A stretch of 64,000 nucleotides of DNA from contig DF239132.1 in assembly GCA_000507305.1 (NCBI GenBank), forward strand, positions 62,001 to 126,000, read 5' to 3'. The stretch is from Breviolum minutum Mf 1.05b.01. Lineage: Eukaryota; Sar; Dinophyceae; Suessiales; Symbiodiniaceae. This document shows, in pieces, positions 45,001 to 53,604 of the stretch. Positions within the stretch are counted from its first letter, which is position 1. Every line of letters begins with the position of its first letter. The position numbers were made by a program, and so were the translations under genes. The notes under the pieces were generated by a model that had not been told where the DNA came from, searched no databases, and was given only the letters and a program-made list of their open reading frames with translations.

Positions 45001-47667
45001 GTTGATGGAAGAAATCCTGTATCCAAAAAAAGAGGTGGTTAGCCGGATTTGTTCCATCAACTGTTCAGCTTCAACCAATTTCGGATACAAAAAAAACGTT
45101 TTAAAAATGCAAAACACTTCCCATGTCTCTTTGACATCCAAGCAACAAAAATCCTGACAAAATGTTATTTCCCAGGCTTACTTGCGCGATCTTGCGCGTG
45201 CATGTCATTTTTTGTTGGATCTAAATCAGACATTATCCTTGTAGCAAACATGAAGCAAAAAAAAAATATCATTCTACAACTTCCCTTTCTTAACATTGCC
45301 ACCAACAAGGGAACATGTTGATTTTTAAAACATCAGCAACCTCCTACCAAAAACCAACATCACCATTTTCCTCCCATCACCATCAGTTTCTCCCCTCTGT
45401 TTTTACCACCTCCATAGGACTATTGCCATCCACACTGTACAACTGTGGCCTTGCCAGTTCGAAAATCAAGGGAGGTCGCCCGATGATGGACGGGGTGGAC
45501 TTTACTTGGTGATAACTTTCCACCCCCAAAAAAAAACATGGGTTGGCCAATCGCGTTGTTCAAAAGGTGGACCGACCATTGGGTTTGGCTGGCCATTTTT
45601 TGCCGGCGATTTTTGGCTTCCTTATTTCTTATCGGGGGGTATGCTAGGTTGACTAGCCATGAGGTGTTGAGTCATCAAAATCTGACAACAAAATGTCAGA
45701 TGAATACGATACAAATGTCAAAATATCCCAACTAAGTCTGTGTAGGTGACCAACTAGATATTCAACCCTGGACCTTCCAAAAGTTGTGGCATTATTTTTC
45801 CGTTACAGGGTGTCTATTATTGGGAAGGGGTCCCACAACCCGATCCTGGGGGGGATCCCTTCCAAGCAGCCGCGGGGAAAACTGGGCTTCCCCGACTCCA
45901 ACCACAAATTCTCGGGGCGTTGCTTCACAGCGTTCAGGACTCAGGTCGTTGGAGCTTCACCAGTGGACCCATTGGATTCAACCCCCCCGAAAAACCTAAC
46001 GAATGAAGCTGGAAAATCCACTATGAATGAAGAAGATGTACTTCCTATATTTGAACATGGTGATTTCCAATGTCATGTTAGTTTTCAGGGGTGTAACATA
46101 CCCAGATTTGCCATGCATGGATATATTTTCCCTACATGGTGATTCAAAGTGACCTTGTTCTTCCTAAAACGTTTGGCGTTTCCGAGGGAGATACCCATAC
46201 ATGGGAACGGCAGCCATGAAGTTTTCTTGAGAACTGAAATCCAAAAGAAGCGGACTCTTGAAATCCCTGGCAATCAAGGTACGAGTCATACAATCGATGA
46301 AAGAACACCTGCATCAAAAATACTTTAGATTTGCAACACTTTAAATCTAATAATTGGAGAAACCAACTGAATAAACATGTGAACAAAATTTCAAGGTATT
46401 TCGGTATTTCCCACCCAAAATTTGGTGCTACATTGTTTGGACTCCATGATGCCAAAATCAACATTCTCCACACTGAGGCGCCCGATTTTAACAGGCGAAA
46501 CGATGGGTTTTTTTCGGAGATGCTTCCATTCCATGACTTTCGTTTAGGCGAAGTATATACCTCCCTACCAATCATAAAATGGGGTTAGTTATAACTGCTA
46601 TAAAGAGGTTTATAACACCTGTTACCTATGCATAAGGCCATTTATAGTGGTTATAACTAGTTATAACTTATAACCCCGTGTATAATTGGTAGGGGCCCAC
46701 CTTGTGGAATATTCTCTTATTAATCTCATGCAAGGCCCACACGAAAGCCCGCTTCTCATACTGCAGAGCCCGGGCCATACCACAAGGCATCATCTGCCGT
46801 CATGTATGGCCTGCCATTTGTTGCGCAACATTTCAACTCTCTACAAAAATATAGTCTAGAAGTGTAACAAGTGCTAGGTATTAGAAATATTTAGTAATTA
46901 CCTAGGTACCAACAGACACAAATCTGCCAGTATCTGCTTTCAGGGAATTCTTCCCCTCTTCGCTGGGGTGATTCTTCTTTTTAGACTGCCAGAGACATGC
47001 CATGGCCATGGCTATGTTCAATCAATGGCTTGGGTTTTCAGGTCATTGATGACATCAGCAATGAATGGCTAATACTCAACCCACCTCTCCCAATACCCCA
47101 AAAGACTCCCTAAATGTTGGAATTTCCATCTCCAGAAGGATCACACGCACTTCCCATATAACCAGGATTGCTTGTGAGAATGAAAAGTGTTATGGGATGA
47201 TATGGGGATTTCCCCCTTACCTACTCAACCATTTTTTTGGGCCCCGAAAAAAACGAAAGTGTTTTCAGCTTTATTTTTCATCCTAAATCCCAAATATTCG
47301 TCATTCATAGAAGTCCACCATCCCTGAAACTAACATTTTCGCCCCTGAAACTTGATGGTTGGATCCGACCGCTTTCCGTTGAAGGTTGGCCGAGCCATAA
47401 AAACCATTGGACTATGAACCCAGCCTCGGGGCATCTGTTTCTTGAAGGCAAAGTAACAATAAGAGCATCGTTTAAAATAAAAGAAGGCGAACGGATTCTG
47501 AAGAATCATCATAAGACATATCAATAATACCATTTCCGCCTGAAATAACTCATGTTTAGCTTTCAATCCCCTTCAAACCCTTCGATTTCCGAAGGAGTCA
47601 ATTGAATAGGTCCTATCATGAATCTAGTCAGTCATAACGGCCCGCCTTTCACTGTCCAACAAGGCAG
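36039..47667 (+). CDS. Unrecognised gene, six phase-matched exons
   Basis: Plus-strand exons 36,039-36,136 (CTAG, GTGAGC), 40,683-40,763 (poly-pyrimidine CAACAG, GTGCGC), 41,026-41,141 (TTTCAG, GTAAGT), 45,418-45,508 (CATAG, GTGATA), 45,809-45,944 (TTACAG, GTCGTT) and 47,628-47,667 (CTAG, GTAAGA) can be joined with consistent phase to about 187 residues. The peptide reads in order HVTLAFAQADTIGCSF, WTQLATQFDDSRVLASHF, VLKLPPRESHPMF followed by a Cys/Trp-rich stretch (CRWCSGK), HTVQLWPCQFENQG, and a Gly/Pro-rich stretch (YYWEGVPQPDPGGDPFQ). Exons 3-5 are open in other frames too, so the frame rests on phase continuity. I do not recognise a domain. Introns of 0.3-4.5 kb are filled with family A, C and F elements. 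The 5' and 3' ends are not seen. Four minus-strand exon candidates lie within its introns. Confidence 0.4.
36299..36420. repeat. MITE-like hairpin, family C
   Basis: Ends TTACACCTCCCTGAAACTAA and TAAGTTTTAGGGAATGTAA are inverted. TTACA at both outer ends suggests the terminal inverted repeat begins there. Confidence 0.8.
36773..36864. repeat. MITE-like hairpin, family A
   Basis: TATATTCACCTACACTTACC and its complement ATGTAGGTAGATATTAAATA, with CCCATAGGATCAATG on the outer left. Confidence 0.6.
37793..37904 (-). CDS. Candidate minus-strand exon, acidic helix
   Basis: Between a GGCAG acceptor and a GTAAAC donor the minus strand reads LQRALEIMASMDAEEAFEDH, then SRGLLMDGTVDGNQKSG. The acidic, helix-rich character and higher G+C suggest a real exon. 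The exon at 38,285-38,331 lies 0.4 kb upstream on the same strand, but the two do not join in phase directly. No family recognised. Confidence 0.4.
38285..38331 (-). CDS. Candidate 47-bp minus-strand exon
   Basis: Borders are excellent (CTACAG acceptor, AAAAAG/GTGAG donor). The minus strand reads EDALRDIEAEAACQK. Probably part of a helical protein with the exon at 37,793-37,904, but a linking exon would be needed. Confidence 0.4.
38419..38528. repeat. MITE-like hairpin, family B (best copy)
   Basis: Near-perfect arms starting ATATACCTGGTGATTCAAAG and ending CTTTGAATCACCTGGTATAT. The inner part repeats GGTTAAGTGAACC and GGTTAAGTGACC. TATA at both ends may be the target duplication. Confidence 0.95.
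43328..43417. repeat. MITE-like hairpin, family A
   Basis: Almost the same sequence as 31,002-31,091 (arms CCCATACCATCCATGTATGG and complement), with a different loop. The high identity of two distant copies suggests recent activity. Confidence 0.95.
43780..43950 (+). CDS. Small ORF of 56 codons, basic
   Basis: ATG to TAA: a Lys-rich peptide reading VVVANAVKQRFEATKKVLG and ending in a Lys/Arg/Gly tail. The composition (hydrophobic beta-like start, then basic helix) looks more protein-like than neighbouring frames. It could be a small gene or an exon. No family recognised. It lies in an intron of the plus-strand gene 36,039-47,667. Confidence 0.3.
   Translation: MLCQSKCSHKPLNLVVVANAVKQRFEATKKVLGPKNNGKTLAQVRLTPENSKKGRG
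46568..46715. repeat. MITE-like element, family F (best copy)
   Basis: CTACCAATCATAAAATGGGG on the left, internal TTATAACTGCTATAAAG, CATAAGGCCATTTATAG and TTATAACCCC blocks, and TATAATTGGTAGGGGCCCAC on the right. The left end is a weak inverted match of the right end. Confidence 0.7.
46701..46793 (-). CDS. Candidate minus-strand exon
   Basis: A frame of 31 codons reads MMPCGMARALQYEKRAFVWA, then a basic helix, between a GGCAG acceptor and a GTGGGC donor. The donor GT belongs to the end of the family F element at 46,568-46,715. The exon content (Trp, Tyr, Phe spaced in a helix) is convincing, but no family is recognised. Confidence 0.45.
46910..46985 (-). CDS. Candidate minus-strand exon, Lys-rich
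   Basis: Reads SKKKNHPSEEGKNSLKADTG between a CTGGCAG acceptor and a GTACC donor. It lies 0.1 kb upstream of the exon at 46,701-46,793 on the same strand, but the phases do not match directly. Confidence 0.35.
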
Positions 47668-48764
47668 GTAAGAGACCACATTCCTGCAACATCGGCAGTT
47701 ACCGGGGAGAAAAAACAACATGACAAGCAATAAATGGGAATGGAATATCTACATGTGCATGTTAGTGACCATTCTTTGGGGGGGGGGGTACTTGCGCAAA
47801 AATATACTTGGAACCTGAAACAAAAATCAAACTTTCAAAAGGTGTGCCATCATCTTCCAAACCTCCGTGTTGTTAGACTATGTTGGACTTCCAGGGTAGA
47901 TTTAATTAGGGAACTTCTATCAAAAAACATCGTAATTAGTTGCTGGGGCCGCTTCGTGAAACCAAAAAGGAGCTGAACCACCAAAGTACCCCCAATACAT
48001 AACGAATAAGAACCCTAAGTACCGTTCTTCCACAACCTTGAAACACCGTACACTTTGATTTCAGAATTTTCCAACTCCCTTGTTCCATGAAATAAAAATC
48101 TGACAACCGAATCCTGACACCGAGAATTCTCGCAAAAAAAGGTGTCCATTCTTGTTTGGATCATCCCGACTCTATGCACAAACAAATAGTAAAGCTGTTG
48201 GTATGTTTTGTGATTTTTGTTGGTTTTTATGTAACCCTCGCGAATCTTTGGTGTTTTCTTGTGTTGGTATGAAAACTTGTGCTTCTACCAAAACGGTTCT
48301 GTACCAAACGTGGGTTGCTTTATTCTGTCTTGCTTGCAATCGATTTTCTTTCGCATCTTCGAAACGAATTCTCGGATCCCCTCTACCAAAAACAACAAAA
48401 GTCCCATAGAATCCATGAAACTGGTATATACCTACATTTACATTTGTTTGATTTTGATGGTGAATATATTATATATATATATACCTGGGGCACACCTGTC
48501 CTCTACTTTGACTAAAGTGCCATGCTTTGGAACCTCTCTTTTGGGAATCTTGAAAACACGCCCCCTTGCAAAAAACACGCCCCTTTTGGATTTTGAGGTT
48601 TTCAGCGTTTTTATGTTTTTGGGTGGAATTTGCACCTTTCTTGTTGAAAGCATCAACGTTTACCAGATGTGAACCATATCCATCCCTAACCATCCCCAAA
48701 CTACGATTTAAAGGCGGTATCCGGTTCAACAGATGGAAAAAGTTGATGCATTCAACATGATAAC
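47668..48764. other. Border between the repeat-rich half and the minus-strand gene island
   Basis: Contains an 11-base G run near 47,779, a short TA repeat near 48,466-48,482 with a family A half element, and tandem-like AAAACACGCCCC motifs near 48,555-48,590 that recall the 21-bp unit at 56,484. I saw no exon. Confidence 0.35.
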
Positions 48765-50973
48765 TTAGCCCACTGCCGCTCCGCCTGTTTCCAACCTCGA
48801 ACTTGTGTCTGGCCCGGACATTCCATCGCTGGGGGCCCCAGCAAGGATGATGAAGGTGGTGGCTTTGAAAACAACATGAAATAATCATGTGAGAAAGCTA
48901 GTTTCTAAGATTTTGTTGGGGAAAATCCAAGCATCACAATTGAAACTGGGAACTCTCTTTAGATTCTCTTACCTACCTTCATAGCCATCCAATCCACGGA
49001 GATCAGCATCAGACCTACGGAAGGCCTGGTGATATGAGATGAGGCTTCGCATCAAAACATTCCTAGCCATTGCTTTGACATTGACTCTTCTACTGAGTCG
49101 CGATGGTTTGCCAATAAAATCTTCTTGAACAGAATTGGTAAAAGCTGCTGGGTTCATCGCCCAACCCCCAAGCAAACCTTGGGAGATCAAATCATGGCCC
49201 GCATGTGCCAGCATGTGGACCTTAGGTGTCATCGGAAACCGCTGTTTCCGAGCCGTTAAAGTCAAGGATGCCAAAATGGCATAGTGAGATAAAAACTTGT
49301 AGATGTATCTCCCGAGCTTCTGAGCATCCGCTGCGGCTATGAAGAATCCGCTGCTGTACATGAAACCCATGGCCAAATTGATGGCCTCACTAGCTTCAGC
49401 CTCAGTGCTAATGTGGATGGGCAAATAGGGCGGATGATTCTTACCCAAGTTTGCAAAAAAAACACATGGAAATTCAAAGCATACTCAAACCATACAAAGC
49501 AACAATTTCTTTCAGGATTGGGTTCTCTGTCTTCCCAACGATGAACTCTTTTGCAAAAAAACCAAGAAATACCATCATTTGGGTGGATGCAGCTCCTTTG
49601 CTCCACTTCCCAGAAGGGCACGCCTTGGATTGTGGGAAGTTGAGGGTGTCCCGAGAGATTTCCCCGATGTAGGGAGAAATCTTCTTGCTTTTGAAGTAGC
49701 CACGGTACTTCTCAGTCACCCAAGCAAACTTTCCATCAATGGATGCACGGGGAAGGGACCCCAAGTCTGATTCCACAATGCATGCCCACGCTGAACCAAT
49801 GAACTGCTTCGCCACGCCTAGATGCAGGTTATGCCACAGGTCTGTGGCAAAGAACGAGATTGCGTCCTCCTGGCAAAGGTCGAGCCCAGCTAGGATCTGT
49901 GGCGTTTCATCCCATGGTAAATCTTTGCCAATAGTGCCTACCCAACAAGCATCCATTCGGACATCTTCGAATGGGATGGCTGGTAGGCCAAGTTCTGCGT
50001 CCATCTCCTGCCCCGCATTGCACAGATGGCAAACTCCCAAGCAAGCTTTCTTGCTTTGTGGTGCCCGCGGCACGTGCGAAAACGAGCGCTTCAGGCCTCC
50101 AATTTTCACAAGAGCAGGCAAGTCGCCTTTGGTGGCCAAGTGAGCCAGAGTGACATGATGTTTACCATCAGAAGATCTAACACCATGTTCCAAAAGCATC
50201 TGTGCATCCTGGGCAAACTCGGTCATGAAAATGTCCAAGGCTTGTGGGTGGGCTTGATAAACGGTTCGGAGCATGCAGGCAAAAATGAAATTTGTGGAGA
50301 AGGTGCTGCCGATGAAGTTCAGTCCCATCTCATTTTTGCTCAAGGGCTCGCGGTGCTTCTTCCTTTTCAGAAAAGAGCGCGTTCCTCTTCCAATGGAACC
50401 AGCACTGCTCATCACCCAAAATCCAGCATGTTTGTACGATCGTCCTTCGTCCGTATGGGTGAAGAAGGGAATGCATGATTTCAAAGCAATCCTGCCAGCG
50501 TCAGCGAGATCAAACACCTTGTGGTTGGGTTTCAAAGTTCTGTACCGTGCCCAGAACTCGGTCAAAACCAGTTCCATCTTGGCATATGACTTGATGCCGG
50601 TCATTTGCCTCGTCAGGCGCTTGGTGTCCATCAAGAAGAGGATCCACGAAGACAGTTTGATGTACGGATACCTTTGCAACTCCGGGGCCCCGAGGTCAAT
50701 TTCACTAACCTGAATTGGACAAAGGAGGTTGGCTTCCTTAAGGACTTGGTGCACTCCTTTCTCTGCATTGGCAACAGGGATGCGGGCAAAACGGCGCATC
50801 ATTCTACTAGCATCCCGGTTGCTCAAAGCCTCCGCCTTGGCCAGCTCAACGACGTGTTTGCAAGGGACCTTGGCCGCTCCAAGCAGGTGAGAGGAAACAT
50901 TTTGGCCAGGGTTGGTTGAGTGATAGGTGGGATTGGGGATGCAGAGTGGCTGGGTTAAGGTTTTCGCAAACAC
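48765..50973 (-). CDS. Transposase-like protein of a dinoflagellate-expanded family, CACTA-like signatures
   Basis: A long open exon (50,973 to about 49,480, close to 500 codons) continues through a short intron into about 49,437-48,977 and a terminal exon 48,862-48,765 ending TAA. The first frame begins at a GTG just after a stop, so the real start lies in an upstream exon or at an internal ATG. Seen: CHLCNAGQ (two Cys, zinc-finger-like), then DLWHNLHLGVAKQF, then in the second exon PKVHMLAHAGHDL and QEDFIGKPSRLSRRV. In CACTA/Tnp2-type DDE transposases a D-x-x-H-x-x-x-LG segment, a later PK-H-L-H segment and an E near a basic patch occur in this order, so I infer a related RNase H-like fold. 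Proteins of this kind are, as I recall, present in very many copies in Symbiodiniaceae. I see no terminal inverted repeats around it, so it may be a domesticated or dead copy. The reading frame is intact. Confidence 0.6.
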
Positions 50974-51114
50974 TCAAACATGTTACCGATTCTTGGGCCT
51001 TGCCCACCATGTCAATTTAGAATCTGAAAGGTTTGCAAAGCAAGGTTCTTTTCTTCTAGTTGGGCAGCAAGATGCGCACAGATTTAATTAGAGGTGAGGC
51101 AGGTGACCAAAAAA

Positions 51115-51618
51115 TCACCCAACCCAGCAGGGTCGATCTGCTCTTCCACCAGTGATATAAATGAAATACGGCGGTGGAGGGGGGCATGCTCTATTGAGCG
51201 CACCGTCCCCTCCACTACCAGCTCGGTTTTTGCAACCCTTTTCTCCGTGGAATTGGAAAATCAGGGCAGCCTCTAACATGTGGATAAGATTTTTGCAGGG
51301 CGAACAAAACAGCAAGTGCATTTCAGAAAAGCCCTTTTCCACATAGGCCTTGTATCGAATTACAGGGTTTGCTGTGACCCCAATTTTAAATACACACAAT
51401 GGTATTCCCATTTTCTTCCGGAAAGAAACCACTCTTTCATGGCAGTATGAAAGTATTTTTCCACAAGTAGCGTGTTCCGCTTGTGGACTAGGCATGCAGC
51501 GGTTGAAGAGGCCTAAATGTTGCACTTCATCCCATTTGAAAGTAGCCGCTTCAAAACATACATCGAGTTGGGCAACTGCTGCCAAGGTTTCCTCAAGAAT
51601 CAATGGTGAATAAAAAAC
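51115..51618 (-). CDS. GIY-YIG nuclease-like C-terminal exon
   Basis: A 504-bp exon starts after a TTGTAG acceptor and ends with TGA. Seen: VFKIGVTANPVIRYKAY, then MLEAALIFQF, then GCKNRAGSGGDGALNR, and near the end YFIYITGGRAD. The order K-I-G-x-T-x-x-P-x-x-R, then L-E-A/x-L-I-x-x-F, then N-x-x-G-G-x-G resembles GIY-YIG (T5orf172/MUG113-type) nuclease domains, where R and E are catalytic. This assignment is inference. The family is, from memory, common in dinoflagellates. It lies 142 bp upstream of the transposase-like gene on the same strand. It may be the 3' end of the gene whose exons are at 53,605-56,180. Confidence 0.55.
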   Translation of the reverse strand, partial: VFYSPLILEETLAAVAQLDVCFEAATFKWDEVQHLGLFNRCMPSPQAEHATCGKILSYCHERVVSFRKKMGIPLCVFKIGVTANPVIRYKAYVEKGFSEMHLLFCSPCKNLIHMLEAALIFQFHGEKGCKNRAGSGGDGALNRACPPPPPYFIYITGGRADRPCWVG

Positions 51619-52152
51619 CTACAATTTATAGGCGGCTTTTTAACAATGTGAAAGAACACCAAACATTGTTTGTTTTTTTTTGGCCGGGGTATACTAGAAA
51701 AAGAAAACAGAATCCCAAACAAAAACTAAAAACACATCTTTTCACAATCGGGACCCAAATAATCAGGTAAAAGGGTTCGTACCAAACCAAATAAGACATC
51801 ATTGGGGTCCACTTGTGAAAAATGAATCATTTATTTTCGACACCCTGAGATTCTTTTGACATGGACCGGGATGCCATCGCTCGAACTTGGGGAGGACAAC
51901 TTGGGATATCATGGAGTGGATTTTGATCTGTTGATCGTTCGAAGTAGGCTTCAAAACCATTGAAACCAAATCGATCATCATTGCTAGCTTGTACCGATCC
52001 GTTGGGAGACGACATAGCGGTTATACCGGTAGTGGAACCAGTCATTGGGGAACCAGTTTTCCTGAGATGGTATACCGTATACCGATTAAAAAAATTGGAT
52101 GACATGATTGAAAGACCTTGAAATGGGGTATTCCGAACAAAATAAAAGAACT

Positions 52153-53230
52153 TTAAAATTGGAAACAAACAAAAATCAGAACATGTTTTTTACCAAGGAA
52201 CAATCGGCAGGGTTCTGGTTCTTCAATCATCCCAGCTGTACGTTTTTTCCCAGTGAAAGGGCACTCATAAGATAACAACTCCAGGAGAAAGTCTGTTTCA
52301 TCCCCCTCCTCACCCATGGGAAGTTTACCAAAGTAGCTGCAATAACAAGTTGTTCCATCAATTTCCAAAACAATATTTTATCTCCTGAGTTTAAATTTCA
52401 GGAATATCCACGTATGTTTGGAGTTGGAAAAAATGAAAAACAATTGGACAAAATTACACCGATCATGAATCATCGTATGATACAGATGTTAGATGAGTGA
52501 TGTTTTATGTTATGTTGAAAGTGTATCTATTATACAGCACTTCCCCGTTTTAAGCCAGCATTCTGCGGGAAAACCTTCAAACGCCCAACCCGGTTGCCCC
52601 ATGAAAGGAGGGATCATGCATCTCACGGCTGGGAACCCTGGCACCATCCGCTATCAAGCGGGCACAATTTCGGAGAACATCATCTGCTGAGTTGCCACCT
52701 GGCACGTGTGGGGATATTTTCTTGGAAGATTTAGATCTATACTTCGGCATTGAAAACCAAACAACTTGTGATCTATTGACCTTATATGTTCAAATCATGT
52801 TGCCTGATGTCTCCAAGAGTCTTGGGGTAGGAGTTGATGGGAACAAAAAAAGTTGAACGATTTCCAATGCCGACTGTTTTACCACATACAGCCAAGTATG
52901 CATGCATTGGTAAGGCAATCAGTTTTTTTTCTGCCACCAGTGGCACGAGATCTCACAAGATTGGTTCTTTGTTCAACTCATCACGTGATGTTTCAATCAC
53001 ATGTTCACCCTTGAAAAAGCCCAGACTACAGCAACTAAGGGTAACTCTTGTTTGAAGCCCTGGCTGCAACTAGGATACCCAAAATCTCACTGGCAAACCG
53101 CAGTCCGTTTTCCCGGGACTGATCTATTACCTTTGCCAAAAACCCAAAACTCAAAGGCTTCATGGTTTCAAAATCACTCCGGAGCCGGTGCAGATTTCTT
53201 GAACTGCTTCAGAACATTCCTTGGCGAAAG
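52153..53230 (-). CDS. Tentative linking exons on the minus strand
   Basis: Four open, protein-like pieces lack proven borders: 53,230-53,040 (reads VIDQSRENGLRFASEILG), about 53,020-52,955 (GFFKGEHVIETSRDEL), 52,690-52,587 (DDVLRNCARLIADGARV) and about 52,340-52,190 (YFGKLPMGEEGDETDF, followed by a GTAAAA donor). They could join the Lys-rich gene on the right to the GIY-YIG-like exon on the left. No motif is recognised. Confidence 0.3.
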
Positions 53231-53604
53231 GTGGTTTTCTTGGTAGTTCTTTCATCAAAGATGGACACGTGGATTAGCTGGCCAGGATAAGAATGCAAAA
53301 AACATAGCAAAACATGTTGGCACAAAAATGCAGTTTATTTAGAATGGGTTCTTTGCAGCGATCTCCACCGGGGTCACCTTGGCACACCTCATCGAAGGAA
53401 TTCAATCATGCAGCGTTTGGTTGATTTACTCTAGAATCGGCAGATGTGAATTCTCAACATGCCTAGTTCACTTGATATTTCAGGACAAGGTACGAAGTGG
53501 TTGTTTTCTTCATTTGTGCCCTGATTTTGGCCAAAAGCCTCGGCTCTAAGTTTCACACCCCCTTGCAGATACTATATCGATTTTGTAAGATATATGATGT
53601 ATAC

